From assembly GCF_008704555.1 (NCBI RefSeq), contig NZ_CP023702.1:5556001-5620000 (forward strand): a stretch of 64,000 nt of DNA, given 5' to 3'. This DNA comes from Streptomyces nitrosporeus (lineage in GTDB: Bacteria > Actinomycetota > Actinomycetes > Streptomycetales > Streptomycetaceae). Position numbers and translations under genes: made by a program. Shown piece by piece: positions 51,523 through 60,277 of this stretch (the first letter of the stretch is position 1; every line of letters starts with the position of its first letter). Below the pieces are notes generated by a model. It was not told where the DNA came from. It saw only the letters and a list, made by a program, of their open reading frames with translations, and did no database searches.

Positions 51523-52731
51523 ATGCCCCTGGCCCTGCTCGCCCTCGCTGTGAGCGCCTTCGGCATCGGCACCACCGAGTTCGTGATGATGGGCCTGCTG
51601 CCCAACGTCGCGGACGATCTGGGAACGTCCGTACCCACCGCCGGATACCTCGTCTCGGCGTACGCGATCGGCGTCGTCCTCGGTGCCCCGCTGCTCACCG
51701 GCCTCGGTTCCAGGATCCCGCGCAAGCGGATGCTCCTGCTGCTGATGGGCCTCTTCACCGTCGGCAACCTCGCCTCCGCCTTCGCGCCCGGCTTCGGCTG
51801 GCTGATGGCCGGGCGGTTCCTGGCCGGTCTGCCGCACGGCGCGTTCTTCGGCGTCGGCGCCGTCGTCGCCGCCCGGCTCGTGCCCCACGGCCGGCAGGCC
51901 CGCGCCGTCGCCACCATGTTCCTCGGCCTCACGGTCGCCAACGTCGTCGGCGTACCGGCCGCCACCCTGCTCGGACAGCACCTCGGATGGCGCGCCACCT
52001 TCATGGTGGTCGCGGTGATCGGCCTCGCCGCGATGGCCGCACTCGCCCGCCTCGTCCCACAGATCCCGGTGGAAGCACGCCAGGACGTACGCCACGAGAT
52101 CCGCGCGCTGGGCAACCGCCAGGTACTGCTCGGCCTGCTGACCGCCGTCCTCGGGTTCGCCGGTGTGTTCGCGGTCTACTCCTACCTCTCGTCCATGACG
52201 ACCGAGGCGATGGGCTTCGGGGAGTCCTCGGTGACGCTGGTCCTCGCCCTCTTCGGCATCGGGATGACGCTCGGCGCACTGGCCGCCGGCCCGCTGACCG
52301 ACCGGGCGCTGCGCCCCACCCTGTACGGCTCGCTGGGAGCCCTGGCCGTCGTCCTGACGGTCTTCCCGTTCGTCGCCGATGTGCGGTGGGCGGCGCTGGT
52401 GGCGGTCGTGCTGCTCGGCGGGGTCGGCTTCATGACGACCACCCCGCTCCAGATGCTGGTGATGAGCAAGGCCCAGGACGCCCCCACCCTGGCCTCCGCC
52501 TCCAACCACTCCGCGTTCAACCTGGCCAACGCGGGCGGTGCCTGGCTCGGCGGGGTGGCCATCGCGGCCGGCTGGGGCTGGACCTCCCCGGCCCTCGTCG
52601 GCGCCGTCCTGGCCGCCGCCGGTCTCGCGGTGGCGGTCACGGCGGGCCTGCTGGACCGTACGCCGGGAACCTCGCGGATCGTCGCGGGCGGCGCGGTGGT
52701 GCGCGAGGAGCAGCGGACCGCCGTGCACTGA
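51523..52731 (+). CDS. MFS transporter, AraJ/DHA1 type
   Basis: 402 residues, twelve membrane segments. Motifs: LALLALAVSAFGIGTTEFVMMGLLPNVADDLG, VVLGAPLLTGLGSRIPRKRML (motif A) and SAYAIGVVLG. It is related to the exporter upstream but of the arabinose-efflux/purine-efflux subgroup. AAAGG precedes ATG 51523. An in-frame ATG at 51415 directly after the inverted repeat could give a 36-residue hydrophilic extension. It is convergent with the Rieske oxygenase gene. Confidence 0.88.
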   Translation: MPLALLALAVSAFGIGTTEFVMMGLLPNVADDLGTSVPTAGYLVSAYAIGVVLGAPLLTGLGSRIPRKRMLLLLMGLFTVGNLASAFAPGFGWLMAGRFLAGLPHGAFFGVGAVVAARLVPHGRQARAVATMFLGLTVANVVGVPAATLLGQHLGWRATFMVVAVIGLAAMAALARLVPQIPVEARQDVRHEIRALGNRQVLLGLLTAVLGFAGVFAVYSYLSSMTTEAMGFGESSVTLVLALFGIGMTLGALAAGPLTDRALRPTLYGSLGALAVVLTVFPFVADVRWAALVAVVLLGGVGFMTTTPLQMLVMSKAQDAPTLASASNHSAFNLANAGGAWLGGVAIAAGWGWTSPALVGAVLAAAGLAVAVTAGLLDRTPGTSRIVAGGAVVREEQRTAVH

Positions 52732-52758
52732 CCCGGCCACACCGGCCCGGGTGCGCGC

Positions 52759-53958
52759 TCATCGGCCTACCGAGGGGCGCAGCACCGGCCCGGCCCCGGA
52801 GGGTGTCCCGGACCCGGGGGACGGACCTGATCCGGAGGGCGCTGCCGCGCCGAGGGGCGCCCCGGCCCCGGCCGCCCGTTCGCCGTGAGCGGTCCGCGCC
52901 GTCCCGCTGCCCCCAGCCTCCGCTTCCGGCGGGGGCGGGTAGAACCGCCGGGCCCAGTGCCGGAACGGACCGATCGGGCCGTCGCCGTGGGTGAGCCGGG
53001 GCGGCTGCCGGTACTCCTTGTGGTGCCAGACCGGGAAGTCGGCTGCGGTGAACTCGCAACTGGACCGGAAGACGGCGCGGTCCAGGAGCCGGGCCGCGGC
53101 CCGGCTCGCCGCCCGTGCGAGCGGCGCCGGCAGGGCGGACGGCTCGTCGAAGGCGATGCGGTTCCGCTGCCGGAACTGCATCCGGTTGGGCGCGATCGCC
53201 GTCGGCATCACCATCGTGCACATCCGCAGACCGATCCGGGCCGTGTACACATCGGCGTGCAGACAGCCGAGCCCGTAACCGTCCACCTCCACGTTCACGA
53301 CGAAGTCACCCAGCAGCGGTGCCGACTCATGGGCGCGCATCGACACGTGGAAGGCGGAGTCGCCGTACACCACCGGTCCGCCCATCTCCGCCTTGGACCA
53401 GCCGTGCAGGGTGGCGAAGTGCCCGAGGTCGACGGAGTTCTCGATGACCTCCTGGACGTTGCCCGCGAACTCCCAGGCGGCGCTCCGGGCGGGCCGGTGG
53501 CCGATCTCGTGCCACTCGGGGACGAACCAGTCCGGGGCCCTGCCGTCATGGTGCCGCCAGACGAAGACGGCGCCGTTGACCTCGTGCACCGGCAGCCGGG
53601 TCAGCGGTGAACGCGGCGGCGGGGTGTCGTACCCCGTACGCACGCAGGCGCCGTCGGGGCCGAACGCGAAGAGATGGAAGGGGCACACGAGGTCGTCTCC
53701 CTCGACCTTCGCCAGGCCGAGGTGGGCGCCGAGGTGCGGACAGTACGGATCGACGGCGCGGACCGCTCCCGTACCGAGCCGGTAGAGCACCACGTCCCGC
53801 CCCGCCAGCGGCCGGGTGAGCACCGTGCCGGGGCGTAACTCCTCGGAGAAGGCCAGGGCGGACCAGCCGCTCGGGTACGGCAGCGCGGGCGTGCCCGCGG
53901 TGTCGGCCGGTGTCGGTCCCTCGGTGATGGCGTGCCTGCGAACGCGTGACAGTCCCAC
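52759..53958 (-). CDS. Rieske non-haem iron oxygenase, alpha subunit type
   Basis: 399 residues. The Rieske [2Fe-2S] ligands are Cys73/His75 in CPHLGAH and Cys92/His95 in CPFH. The mononuclear iron site lies in ENSVDLGHFATLHGW (Asp, His, His). The order and length fit KshA/VanA-type monooxygenases. A C-terminal tail of about 45 Gly/Ala/Pro/Ser residues is unusual. GTG 53958 has GGAGGGGAGCT upstream. It needs a reductase, and the ferredoxin/reductase pair at 48059 is the nearest supply. Substrate unknown; it could tailor the cluster product. Confidence 0.9.
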   Translation of the reverse strand: MGLSRVRRHAITEGPTPADTAGTPALPYPSGWSALAFSEELRPGTVLTRPLAGRDVVLYRLGTGAVRAVDPYCPHLGAHLGLAKVEGDDLVCPFHLFAFGPDGACVRTGYDTPPPRSPLTRLPVHEVNGAVFVWRHHDGRAPDWFVPEWHEIGHRPARSAAWEFAGNVQEVIENSVDLGHFATLHGWSKAEMGGPVVYGDSAFHVSMRAHESAPLLGDFVVNVEVDGYGLGCLHADVYTARIGLRMCTMVMPTAIAPNRMQFRQRNRIAFDEPSALPAPLARAASRAAARLLDRAVFRSSCEFTAADFPVWHHKEYRQPPRLTHGDGPIGPFRHWARRFYPPPPEAEAGGSGTARTAHGERAAGAGAPLGAAAPSGSGPSPGSGTPSGAGPVLRPSVGR

Positions 53959-54073
53959 AGCTCCCCTCCAGGGTCGGATCACCTGGAGACTGCCCGGCCC
54001 GCCCGTGAATCCACCCGACACACCGCACACCACTCGAACGGGATGAAAAGTGCCATGAGTTGACGTCGGGGAC

Positions 54074-54105
54074 GCGGGGACGCGGAGGTGCGGGGACGCG
54101 GAGGT
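54074..54105. repeat. 16-bp tandem repeat
   Basis: GCGGGGACGCGGAGGT is repeated exactly at 54074-54089 and 54090-54105, followed by GCGG. It lies upstream of the Rieske gene and downstream of nadE. Confidence 0.75.
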
Positions 54106-54198
54106 GCGGCATGGAGGCGTACAGGCCGAGGCGCGAAGGCGCGGAGGGGCCGGGCACGCGGAGACCGGTCCGGCTCCCGCACGCACCCGGCCGGCCCC

Positions 54199-55953
54199 TC
54201 AGTCAGACTCGCGCCACCGGTTGGTGACCGGCAGGCGGCGGTCCTTGCCGAAGCCCTTGGGGGAGATCTTCGTGCCCGGCGGGTACTGGCGGCGCTTGTA
54301 CTCCGCCGCGTCCACCATCCGCAGCGTCCTCGTCACCAGCTCCGCGTCGAAACCCGCCGCGACGATCGCGTCCCGCCCCTGGTCCCGGTCGACGTACAGC
54401 TCCAGGATCCGGTCCAGGACCTCGTAGTCCGGCAGCGAGTCCGTGTCCACCTGGTCCGGACGCAGTTCCGCGCTCGGCGGCTTGGTGATCGAGGACTCGG
54501 GGATCGGCGGAATCCGGCCGCGCTCCCCGGCGGCGCGGTTGCGCCACTTCGCGAGGCGGAGGACCGACGTCTTGTACACGTCCTTGATCGGCCCGTACGC
54601 GCCGACCGAGTCCCCGTACAGCGTGGAGTAACCCACCGCCAGCTCCGACTTGTTGCCCGGAGCGAGGACGATCTGGCCCTCCTGGTTGGAGATGGCCATC
54701 AGCAGCGTGCCGCGCAGCCGTGACTGCAGGTTCTCCTCCGCCAGCCCGGTCAGACCCAGCGAGCCCATGTAGGCGTCGAACATCGGCTCGATCGGTACCG
54801 TGCGGAAGCTCAGCCCGGTGCGCCGGGCCAGTTCCGCCGCGTCCTCTCTGGAGTGGTCCGAGGAGTACTTCGACGGCATCGACACGCCGTACACGTTCTC
54901 CGCGCCCAGCGCGTCGCAGGCGATCGCCGCGACCAGCGCCGAATCGATTCCGCCCGACAGTCCGACCAGGACGGTGCCGAAACCGTTCTTCGCGGCGTAC
55001 GCCCTCAGGCCCACCACCAGCGCCGAGTACAGCTCCTCGTCGTCGTCGAGCCGGTCCGCGTGCCCGCCGGTGAACTCCGGCGCGTACGGGGCGAGGGGCT
55101 CCTCGGACAGCACCGCATGGTCGATCCGCAGACCGTCGTCGACGACCCCGGAAGGCGGCACGCCGGCCGCGGCGGGGAGTTCCAGGTCCACGATCACGCT
55201 GCCCTCGGAGAACTGCGGCGCGCGGGCGATGACCTCACCGTCCACGCCGACGACGATCGAGTCGCCGTCGAAGACGAGTTCGTCCTGGCCGCCGGTCATC
55301 GCCAGGTACGCCGTCGTGCAGCCGGCCTCCCGCGCACGCCTGCGGACCAGCTCCAGCCGGGTGTCGTCCTTGTCGCGCTCGTACGGCGACGCGTTGACCG
55401 ACAGCAGCAGACCGGCCCCGGCGGACCGGGCGGCCGGGACCCGGCCGCCGTCCTGCCAGAGGTCCTCGCAGATCGCCAGCGCCACATCGACGCCGCGCAC
55501 CCGCACGACGGGCATCGAGTCGCCCGGCACGAAGTAGCGGAACTCGTCGAACACGCCGTAGTTGGGCAGGTGGTGCTTGGCGAAGCTCAGGGCGATCCGC
55601 CCGCGGTGCAGCACCGCCGCCGCGTTGCGCGGAGAGCCCGCGGGCTGCCCGTAGCGCACCGCCGCGTGCTCCGAGCGGTCGAGGTAGCCGACGAGCACGG
55701 GCAGTTCACCGAAACCCTCGTCGTCGAGACGGACGGCGAGCGCGCGCAGCGCCTGACGCGATGCCTCGACGAAGGACGACCGCAGCGCCAGGTCCTCGAC
55801 GGGATAACCGGTCAGCACCATCTCGGGGAACGCCACCAGGTGGGCGCCCTGCCCGGCGGCATGCCGTGTCCAGCGGACGACCGACTCGCTGTTGCCGGCC
55901 AGATCACCGACGGTGGAGTCGATCTGATTCAGGGCGAGACGTAGTTGAGGCAC
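54199..55953 (-). CDS. nadE: Glutamine-dependent NAD+ synthetase
   Basis: 584 residues with an N-terminal nitrilase-type glutaminase: Glu in VAFPEMVLTGYP, Lys in FAKHHLPNYGVFDE, Cys in ALAICEDLW. The C-terminal synthetase has the ATP pyrophosphatase loop GLSGGIDSALVAAI, then PSKYSSDHS and GNKSELAVGYSTLYGD. It amidates nicotinate adenine dinucleotide to NAD+ with glutamine and ATP. GTG start. Transcribed alone; conserved core gene flanking the accessory region. Confidence 0.95.
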   Translation of the reverse strand: MPQLRLALNQIDSTVGDLAGNSESVVRWTRHAAGQGAHLVAFPEMVLTGYPVEDLALRSSFVEASRQALRALAVRLDDEGFGELPVLVGYLDRSEHAAVRYGQPAGSPRNAAAVLHRGRIALSFAKHHLPNYGVFDEFRYFVPGDSMPVVRVRGVDVALAICEDLWQDGGRVPAARSAGAGLLLSVNASPYERDKDDTRLELVRRRAREAGCTTAYLAMTGGQDELVFDGDSIVVGVDGEVIARAPQFSEGSVIVDLELPAAAGVPPSGVVDDGLRIDHAVLSEEPLAPYAPEFTGGHADRLDDDEELYSALVVGLRAYAAKNGFGTVLVGLSGGIDSALVAAIACDALGAENVYGVSMPSKYSSDHSREDAAELARRTGLSFRTVPIEPMFDAYMGSLGLTGLAEENLQSRLRGTLLMAISNQEGQIVLAPGNKSELAVGYSTLYGDSVGAYGPIKDVYKTSVLRLAKWRNRAAGERGRIPPIPESSITKPPSAELRPDQVDTDSLPDYEVLDRILELYVDRDQGRDAIVAAGFDAELVTRTLRMVDAAEYKRRQYPPGTKISPKGFGKDRRLPVTNRWRESD

Positions 55954-56045
55954 GCCCTCCAGTGTAATCGTCGTACTGACGCGATGTCCCGGCGACCACG
56001 TGCCCGGCGGCTGTGTGCCGTCGGATGCGTGCCGGGCGGGTGTGT

Positions 56046-56071
56046 GCCGGGCGGGCGCGTGCCCGCCCGGC
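56046..56071 (-). terminator. Hairpin after multicopper oxidase
   Basis: GCCGGGCGGG (56046-56055) pairs with CCCGCCCGGC (56062-56071), loop CGCGTG. Nearby GCGGGCCG-type repeats continue to 56095. It lies downstream of the minus-strand oxidase gene. Confidence 0.7.
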
Positions 56072-56098
56072 GCGGGCCGCCGCCCGGCGCGGGCCGGC

Positions 56099-57691
56099 TC
56101 AGCGCAGATAGCCGAGGACCGTCATCATGCCCGCCTCCGCGTGGTACAGGTTGTGGCAGTGCAGCATCCACAACCCCGGGTTGTCCGCGTCGAGATCGAC
56201 CGTCAGCCTGCGTCCCGGCAGGACGATCGCGGTGTCCTTGCGGACGCCCGGAGCCGCCCCCGCGGCCGTGGCCGCCAGCGCGAACGTGTGGCCGTGCAGA
56301 TGCAGCGGGTGCCACATCCGGGTGCGGTTGGCGAAGACCAGCCGCACCCGTTCCCCGGCCCGGACGCCGCTGCGCACCGCCGGATCGTAGGGGGTGCCGT
56401 CGAAGGTCCAGTCGTACGCCTCCATGGAGCCGCTGAGCCGGAACCGCACCGTCCGGTCCGGCTCGCGCGCGGTGAGGGCGACCGACCCGTCCGGTGCCAG
56501 ACGGTCCGCCGTGAGCACCTCGCGGGTCAGCTCGTCCGGGCGCGTGCCGGCCGGCGGCAGCGCGCCCGCCCCCGTGCGCAGCACGGCGAGGCCCGAGGCG
56601 CCCTTCCCCTCGGCGAGCGCGGTCAGCGGGAACACCCCGTCCCCGGCCGTCACCAGCACGTCGTACCGTTCACCCATCCCGATCAGCAGTGCGTCCGTCT
56701 CGGTGTGGCCCACCGGGAAGCCGTCGGAGTGCGTCACGGTCATCCGGTGGCCGCCCAGCGCCAGCCGGAAGGCGGTGTCCCCGCCGGCGTTGACCACCCG
56801 TAGCCGGATCCGGTCGCCGGGACGCGCCTCGAAGACCGAAGGGTCCTGTTCTGTACGGCCGTTGACCAGGTAGTACGGGTAGTCGACGTCACCGGCGTGC
56901 CCGCCGAGGAGATCGCTCTCCGCGCCCACCAGCAGGCGCGAGGGCGGGGCCTCGTCCGGCGCGGACGCCGTGTGCCCGGTGGTGCCGTGGATGCTTCCCC
57001 GGCCGCCGGTCAGTTCGTCGAGCACCGCGTCGGGGGTCGAGCCCTCCACCCCGTCGAGCCAGTCGTCGAGGACGACCACCCACTCCTTGTCGTAGGCGAG
57101 CGGTTCCCTCGGGTCGTCCACGACCAGCGGCGCGTACAGCCCCCGGTCGAGCTGCACGCCCGAGTGCGGGTGGAACCAGTAGGTGCCCGGGTGGGTGACG
57201 GCGAAGCGGTAGGTGAACTCCGCGCCCGGCTCCACGGGCCGCTGGGTCAGTCCCGGCACCCCGTCCATGTCGTTGCGCAGGGCCAGGCCGTGCCAGTGCA
57301 CCGATGTGGACTGCGGCAGATGGTTGGCGAGGGTGAGCTCCAGGGTGTCACCCGCGGTGATCCGGACCGGGTCCCCGGGCAGCCGGTCGCCGTAGGACCA
57401 GGTCGGGACGGTGAGACCGCCGCCCAGTTCGAGACGGGACGCGGTGGCCGTCAGCGCGACACTCCGTACCGGGCCGCCGCCCCGCGCGGCCTCGGCCCGG
57501 GCGACCTCCGGGCCGTCGGGGAGCACATAGGGGTCGTCGTCGGCGGCCCGGCGGAGGTCCCGGACGGGGGCAGGTGCGGCCGGTGGCTTCGGGAGGGGCG
57601 CGGCCGTGGCGGGCGCGGAGGAGGCGGCCGACGCCGTCAGGGCGGCGATACCCGCGCCGAGTACGGCGCGACGATGGGGCATTTCAGACAT
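56099..57691 (-). CDS. Tat-exported multicopper oxidase
   Basis: 530 residues. The twin-arginine start HRRAVLGAGIAALTASAA is followed by three cupredoxin domains. All four copper-binding blocks are present: HWHGL, YWFHPHSG, HPLHLHGH and MLHCHNLYHAEAGMM (type 1 Met axial ligand). It oxidises phenols or metal ions with reduction of O2 to water, outside the membrane; related enzymes help copper tolerance. ATG 57691 is chosen, with 57682 also possible. No strong metal operator is visible. Confidence 0.92.
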   Translation of the reverse strand: MSEMPHRRAVLGAGIAALTASAASSAPATAAPLPKPPAAPAPVRDLRRAADDDPYVLPDGPEVARAEAARGGGPVRSVALTATASRLELGGGLTVPTWSYGDRLPGDPVRITAGDTLELTLANHLPQSTSVHWHGLALRNDMDGVPGLTQRPVEPGAEFTYRFAVTHPGTYWFHPHSGVQLDRGLYAPLVVDDPREPLAYDKEWVVVLDDWLDGVEGSTPDAVLDELTGGRGSIHGTTGHTASAPDEAPPSRLLVGAESDLLGGHAGDVDYPYYLVNGRTEQDPSVFEARPGDRIRLRVVNAGGDTAFRLALGGHRMTVTHSDGFPVGHTETDALLIGMGERYDVLVTAGDGVFPLTALAEGKGASGLAVLRTGAGALPPAGTRPDELTREVLTADRLAPDGSVALTAREPDRTVRFRLSGSMEAYDWTFDGTPYDPAVRSGVRAGERVRLVFANRTRMWHPLHLHGHTFALAATAAGAAPGVRKDTAIVLPGRRLTVDLDADNPGLWMLHCHNLYHAEAGMMTVLGYLR

Positions 57692-57736
57692 GTTGCGCAC
57701 CGTACTCCCGCCCGGTATAAGGAGGCGCCCCGACAC

Positions 57737-57861
57737 CCGGCCTCCCGCGACGACGGCCGGTCTCCCGCACGACGGCCCGGTCTCCCGCAACGACTGCGGC
57801 CCGGTTTCCCGCGACGGCGGCCCGGCCTCCCGCGACGACGGCCCGGTCTCCCCGCCGATGT
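57737..57861. repeat. Six tandem ~21-bp units related to the adjacent terminator
   Basis: Units of 20-24 bp starting CCGGYYTCCCGC and ending ACGGC begin at 57737, 57757, 57777, 57801, 57822 and 57843. The last forms the left arm of the terminator at 57840. The others look like copies of that arm without the partner strand. Confidence 0.8.
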
Positions 57862-57877
57862 GCGGGGAGACCGGGCC
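57840..57877 (-). terminator. Terminator after CBS-domain gene
   Basis: GGCCCGGTCTCCCCGC (57840-57855) pairs perfectly with GCGGGGAGACCGGGCC (57862-57877), loop CGATGT: a 16-bp stem located 50 bp past the CBS gene stop on the minus strand. Confidence 0.88.
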
Positions 57878-57926
57878 GGGTACGCGAGAAGGGCAGTGGG
57901 CGGGTGGGGGAGGGGGGAGGTGCGGG

Positions 57927-58352
57927 TCAGGCGCGGGAGTAGACCCTCTCCGCCCAGCCGGCGACCTGCTCGTCGGAGAGGTGCAGGGCCAGATCCGCCT
58001 CGCTGATCATGCCGATCAGCCTCTTGTTCTCGATCACCGGAAGCCGGCGGATCCGGTGGCTCTGCATCTCGTCGAGGACCGCCTCGACATCGGCGGTCGC
58101 GTCGATCCAGCGCGGGGTGCCCTCGCAGAGTTCACCGGCCGTCACCTTCGACGGATCGTGCCCCGACGCCACACAGCTGACGACGATGTCGCGGTCGGTG
58201 ATGATCCCGACCATCTTGTCCTGCTCGCCGTTGGCGGAGACCGGCAGCGCACCGACCTCGTGGTCCCGCATCATCTGGGCGGCGCGGTCGAGCGTCTCGT
58301 GGGCCGGGATCCACTGGGCCCCGGCGCTCATGATGTCCTTGGCGGTGGTCAT
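57927..58352 (-). CDS. Two-CBS-domain protein
   Basis: 141 residues made of two CBS domains: MTTAKDIMSAGAQWIPAHETLDRAAQMM, VGIITDRDIVV, then GTPRWIDATADVEAVLDEMQSHRIRRLPVIENKRLIGMISEADLA. Stand-alone CBS proteins bind adenine nucleotides and act as energy sensors; the partner is unknown. AGGAGGAAGAACCC gives an ideal ribosome site before the ATG. Transcribed alone between a terminator and a gene-free 304-bp stretch. Confidence 0.92.
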   Translation of the reverse strand: MTTAKDIMSAGAQWIPAHETLDRAAQMMRDHEVGALPVSANGEQDKMVGIITDRDIVVSCVASGHDPSKVTAGELCEGTPRWIDATADVEAVLDEMQSHRIRRLPVIENKRLIGMISEADLALHLSDEQVAGWAERVYSRA

Positions 58353-58530
58353 GGGTTCTTCCTCCTGCGTGCCGGTGGGCATGCCGTACAACCCCGAGCA
58401 CTGTCCATTGTGCTGGGGCCGTCCTGGGCCCGCCACCGCTGGACTTCACCCGCACGGGTGCACGCGGTACGGGGCGATCCGGTACACCCGGACGGGGGAG
58501 AGGCGGCCCGCAGCCGGCCGGCGGAGGCCC

Positions 58531-58590
58531 GGCCGACGGGGTCCAGGCCGGCGTGGTTCAGGCCGGCGGGGTCCAGGCCGGCGGAGACCC
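58531..58590. repeat. Four tandem 15-bp repeats in gene-free stretch
   Basis: Units GGCCGACGGGGTCCA, GGCCGGCGTGGTTCA, GGCCGGCGGGGTCCA and GGCCGGCGGAGACCC follow one another at 58531, 58546, 58561 and 58576. The rest of the 304-bp gap (58353-58656) holds the CBS promoter region and GC-rich sequence with no gene that I can see. Confidence 0.8.
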
Positions 58591-58656
58591 GCCCGGCCCG
58601 GGCATCCGCCCGCCCGGCCCGGGCCCCCGCCGACTGCTGGGCCGCCCGGCCTGCTC

Positions 58657-59355
58657 CTACGGCCGGGGCGCCGCGCCCCGCTCGGCGAGCATGTCCGCCA
58701 TCAGGTCCAGCTCCGAGCGCTGCCCCCGCACCATGCCCTCGGCGAGCCGCTTCTCCGCCGGAACCGCGCACAGTCCGGCGCACCCCTCGGCCATCGCGAC
58801 CCCGCCCAGGTGATGGTCGGTCATCAGCTGGAGGAAGAGGACCTCGGCCTCCACGCCGTCGGCCGCGCCCAGCTCCCTCAGCTCGGTCCTGGTCGCCATG
58901 CCGGGCATCAGCGCCCCGTCGCGCGGGGCGGACGAGGCGCCCGTGTGACGCCCCGGGTGCGTGTGATGGCCGGAGGACGGCATCCACGCCATCGGCTCCT
59001 GGCCGGCGGGCGCCGTCTTGGGCAGCCCCCACAGGTCCAGCCAGCCGAGCATCATGCCCCGCTGGTTCGCCTGCGTGTTCGCGATGTCGTACGCGAGCCG
59101 CCGCACCTCCTCGTCCTTCGTCCGGTCCCGCACGAGGAAGGACATCTCCACGGCCTGCTGATGATGGACGGACATGTCACGGGCGAAACCCGCGTCCGCC
59201 GATCCGGCGGCCGGGACGGCGAGGGTCCCGGCCGGGGCCGCCGCATCCCCGCCGCCCCGCCCCGAAGCGACCGCCGCCGCCCCGGCGAACAGCAGGGCGA
59301 GCAGCACCGCACCGCCGGCCGCCCACCGCACGCGCCCCTCGCGCACCCGGCTCAC
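58657..59355 (-). CDS. DUF305 (ferritin-like, metal-associated) protein
   Basis: 232 residues. One membrane helix (about 11-31) is followed by two DUF305 halves: FARDMSVHHQQAVEMSFLVRDRTKDEEVRRLAYDIANTQANQ and FLQLMTDHHLGGVAMAEG, with MPGMATRTELREL between. The paired His residues (VHHQQA, DHHLGG) are typical and are thought to bind metal, possibly copper. A His-rich GHHTHPGRHTG loop adds to this. GTG start overlaps the DUF3105 gene stop, so the two act as a unit. Located outside the membrane. Confidence 0.9.
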   Translation of the reverse strand: MSRVREGRVRWAAGGAVLLALLFAGAAAVASGRGGGDAAAPAGTLAVPAAGSADAGFARDMSVHHQQAVEMSFLVRDRTKDEEVRRLAYDIANTQANQRGMMLGWLDLWGLPKTAPAGQEPMAWMPSSGHHTHPGRHTGASSAPRDGALMPGMATRTELRELGAADGVEAEVLFLQLMTDHHLGGVAMAEGCAGLCAVPAEKRLAEGMVRGQRSELDLMADMLAERGAAPRP

Positions 59356-60035
59356 CCGTCGACCCCGCCCGTGCACGGCGCGCCGGGCTCCGGGGTCTGG
59401 GGCCCCTGGACGTACCGTGCGAGGAACCGAGCCACCCGGGGGTCGTCCGCGCCGTCGACGGCGACCTGCTTGCCCCAGGCGCTCAGCACGATCGCCCCGT
59501 CCTGCCCGTCGTACGGGCTCATCAGCGTGTACGGCGTACCGGCGACCTTCGACGCCAGCGCGCGCACATCGGCGTCCGTGGCCCGGTCGTCGTACGTCAC
59601 CCACACCGCACCGTGCTCCAGGGCATGCACCGCGTGGACGTCCGGAACGGCCTTCTCGTATACGACGCCGTCGCAGTTGAGCCAGGCCGGATCGTGGTCA
59701 CCGCCCACCGGCGGCCTCATCGGATACGTCACGGGCGTGGTGACGTGGTCACGGCCCAGCTTCTCCGGGTCCCAGGACCTCTCGCCCTCGACGGCCCCGG
59801 CGGCAGCCGCCTCCTCCGGTTCCGCCTGCTTGGCGTCGCCCGCCCGGGAGGCCGCCGTGGAGACCTCGCCCGCCGCGTCCGCCTCCGGTCCCTTCAGCAG
59901 CGTGTACGAGCCGAAACCGAGCAGACCGGCGACCACGGCGGCGCTCACCGCTATGACGGCGACACGGTTGCGGCGGTCGTGCGCACGGCCTGCACCGGGC
60001 GTCTGCTCCTCACGGGTCCTGCGGTCGAAACTCAT
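59352..60035 (-). CDS. DUF3105 membrane-anchored protein
   Basis: 227 residues. A basic cytoplasmic start (FDRRTREEQ, RAHDRRNRV), one membrane helix (about 26-46), an Ala/Glu linker, then the DUF3105 domain: DHVTTPVTYPMRPPVGGDHDPAWLNCDGVVYEKAVPDVHAVHALEHGAVWVTY. His- and Cys-rich segments suggest metal binding. First gene of the DUF3105-DUF305 operon. Function undefined; the genomic partner and nearby multicopper oxidase hint at copper handling (inference). Confidence 0.9.
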   Translation of the reverse strand: MSFDRRTREEQTPGAGRAHDRRNRVAVIAVSAAVVAGLLGFGSYTLLKGPEADAAGEVSTAASRAGDAKQAEPEEAAAAGAVEGERSWDPEKLGRDHVTTPVTYPMRPPVGGDHDPAWLNCDGVVYEKAVPDVHAVHALEHGAVWVTYDDRATDADVRALASKVAGTPYTLMSPYDGQDGAIVLSAWGKQVAVDGADDPRVARFLARYVQGPQTPEPGAPCTGGVDG

Positions 60036-60277
60036 GTCGGCGGTCCTTCTGCCAAGAGGTGGGAGGGACATGGAACGAGCCGGCGCACACGGGCCCGCGA
60101 AGCCCTCACGAGCCTTCGGACCCCCTGCGCACCGGGCGCGCCGATCGTAGTGGGTGGCTGAGTGCTCCCTCTCACACCGAGTGCGTAATCTGGGTGAAAT
60201 CCCGGGTCGTGATACTGAGGTGTCCCCCTACCCCCGGGCGGTGATGCACGGACCGTCTGAACTGCAAGGATGTGGCT

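Noticed and set aside
38203-53958. NRPS/PKS-type biosynthetic cluster
   Set aside because: No carrier protein, condensation, ketosynthase or thioesterase domain is present; only a stand-alone AMP ligase. I treat it as an unconventional metabolic cluster.
57702-57719. CsoR copper operator upstream of the multicopper oxidase
   Set aside because: The dyad TACTCC/GGTATA matches in only 4 of 6 positions and lacks the C/G tracts of known CsoR sites.
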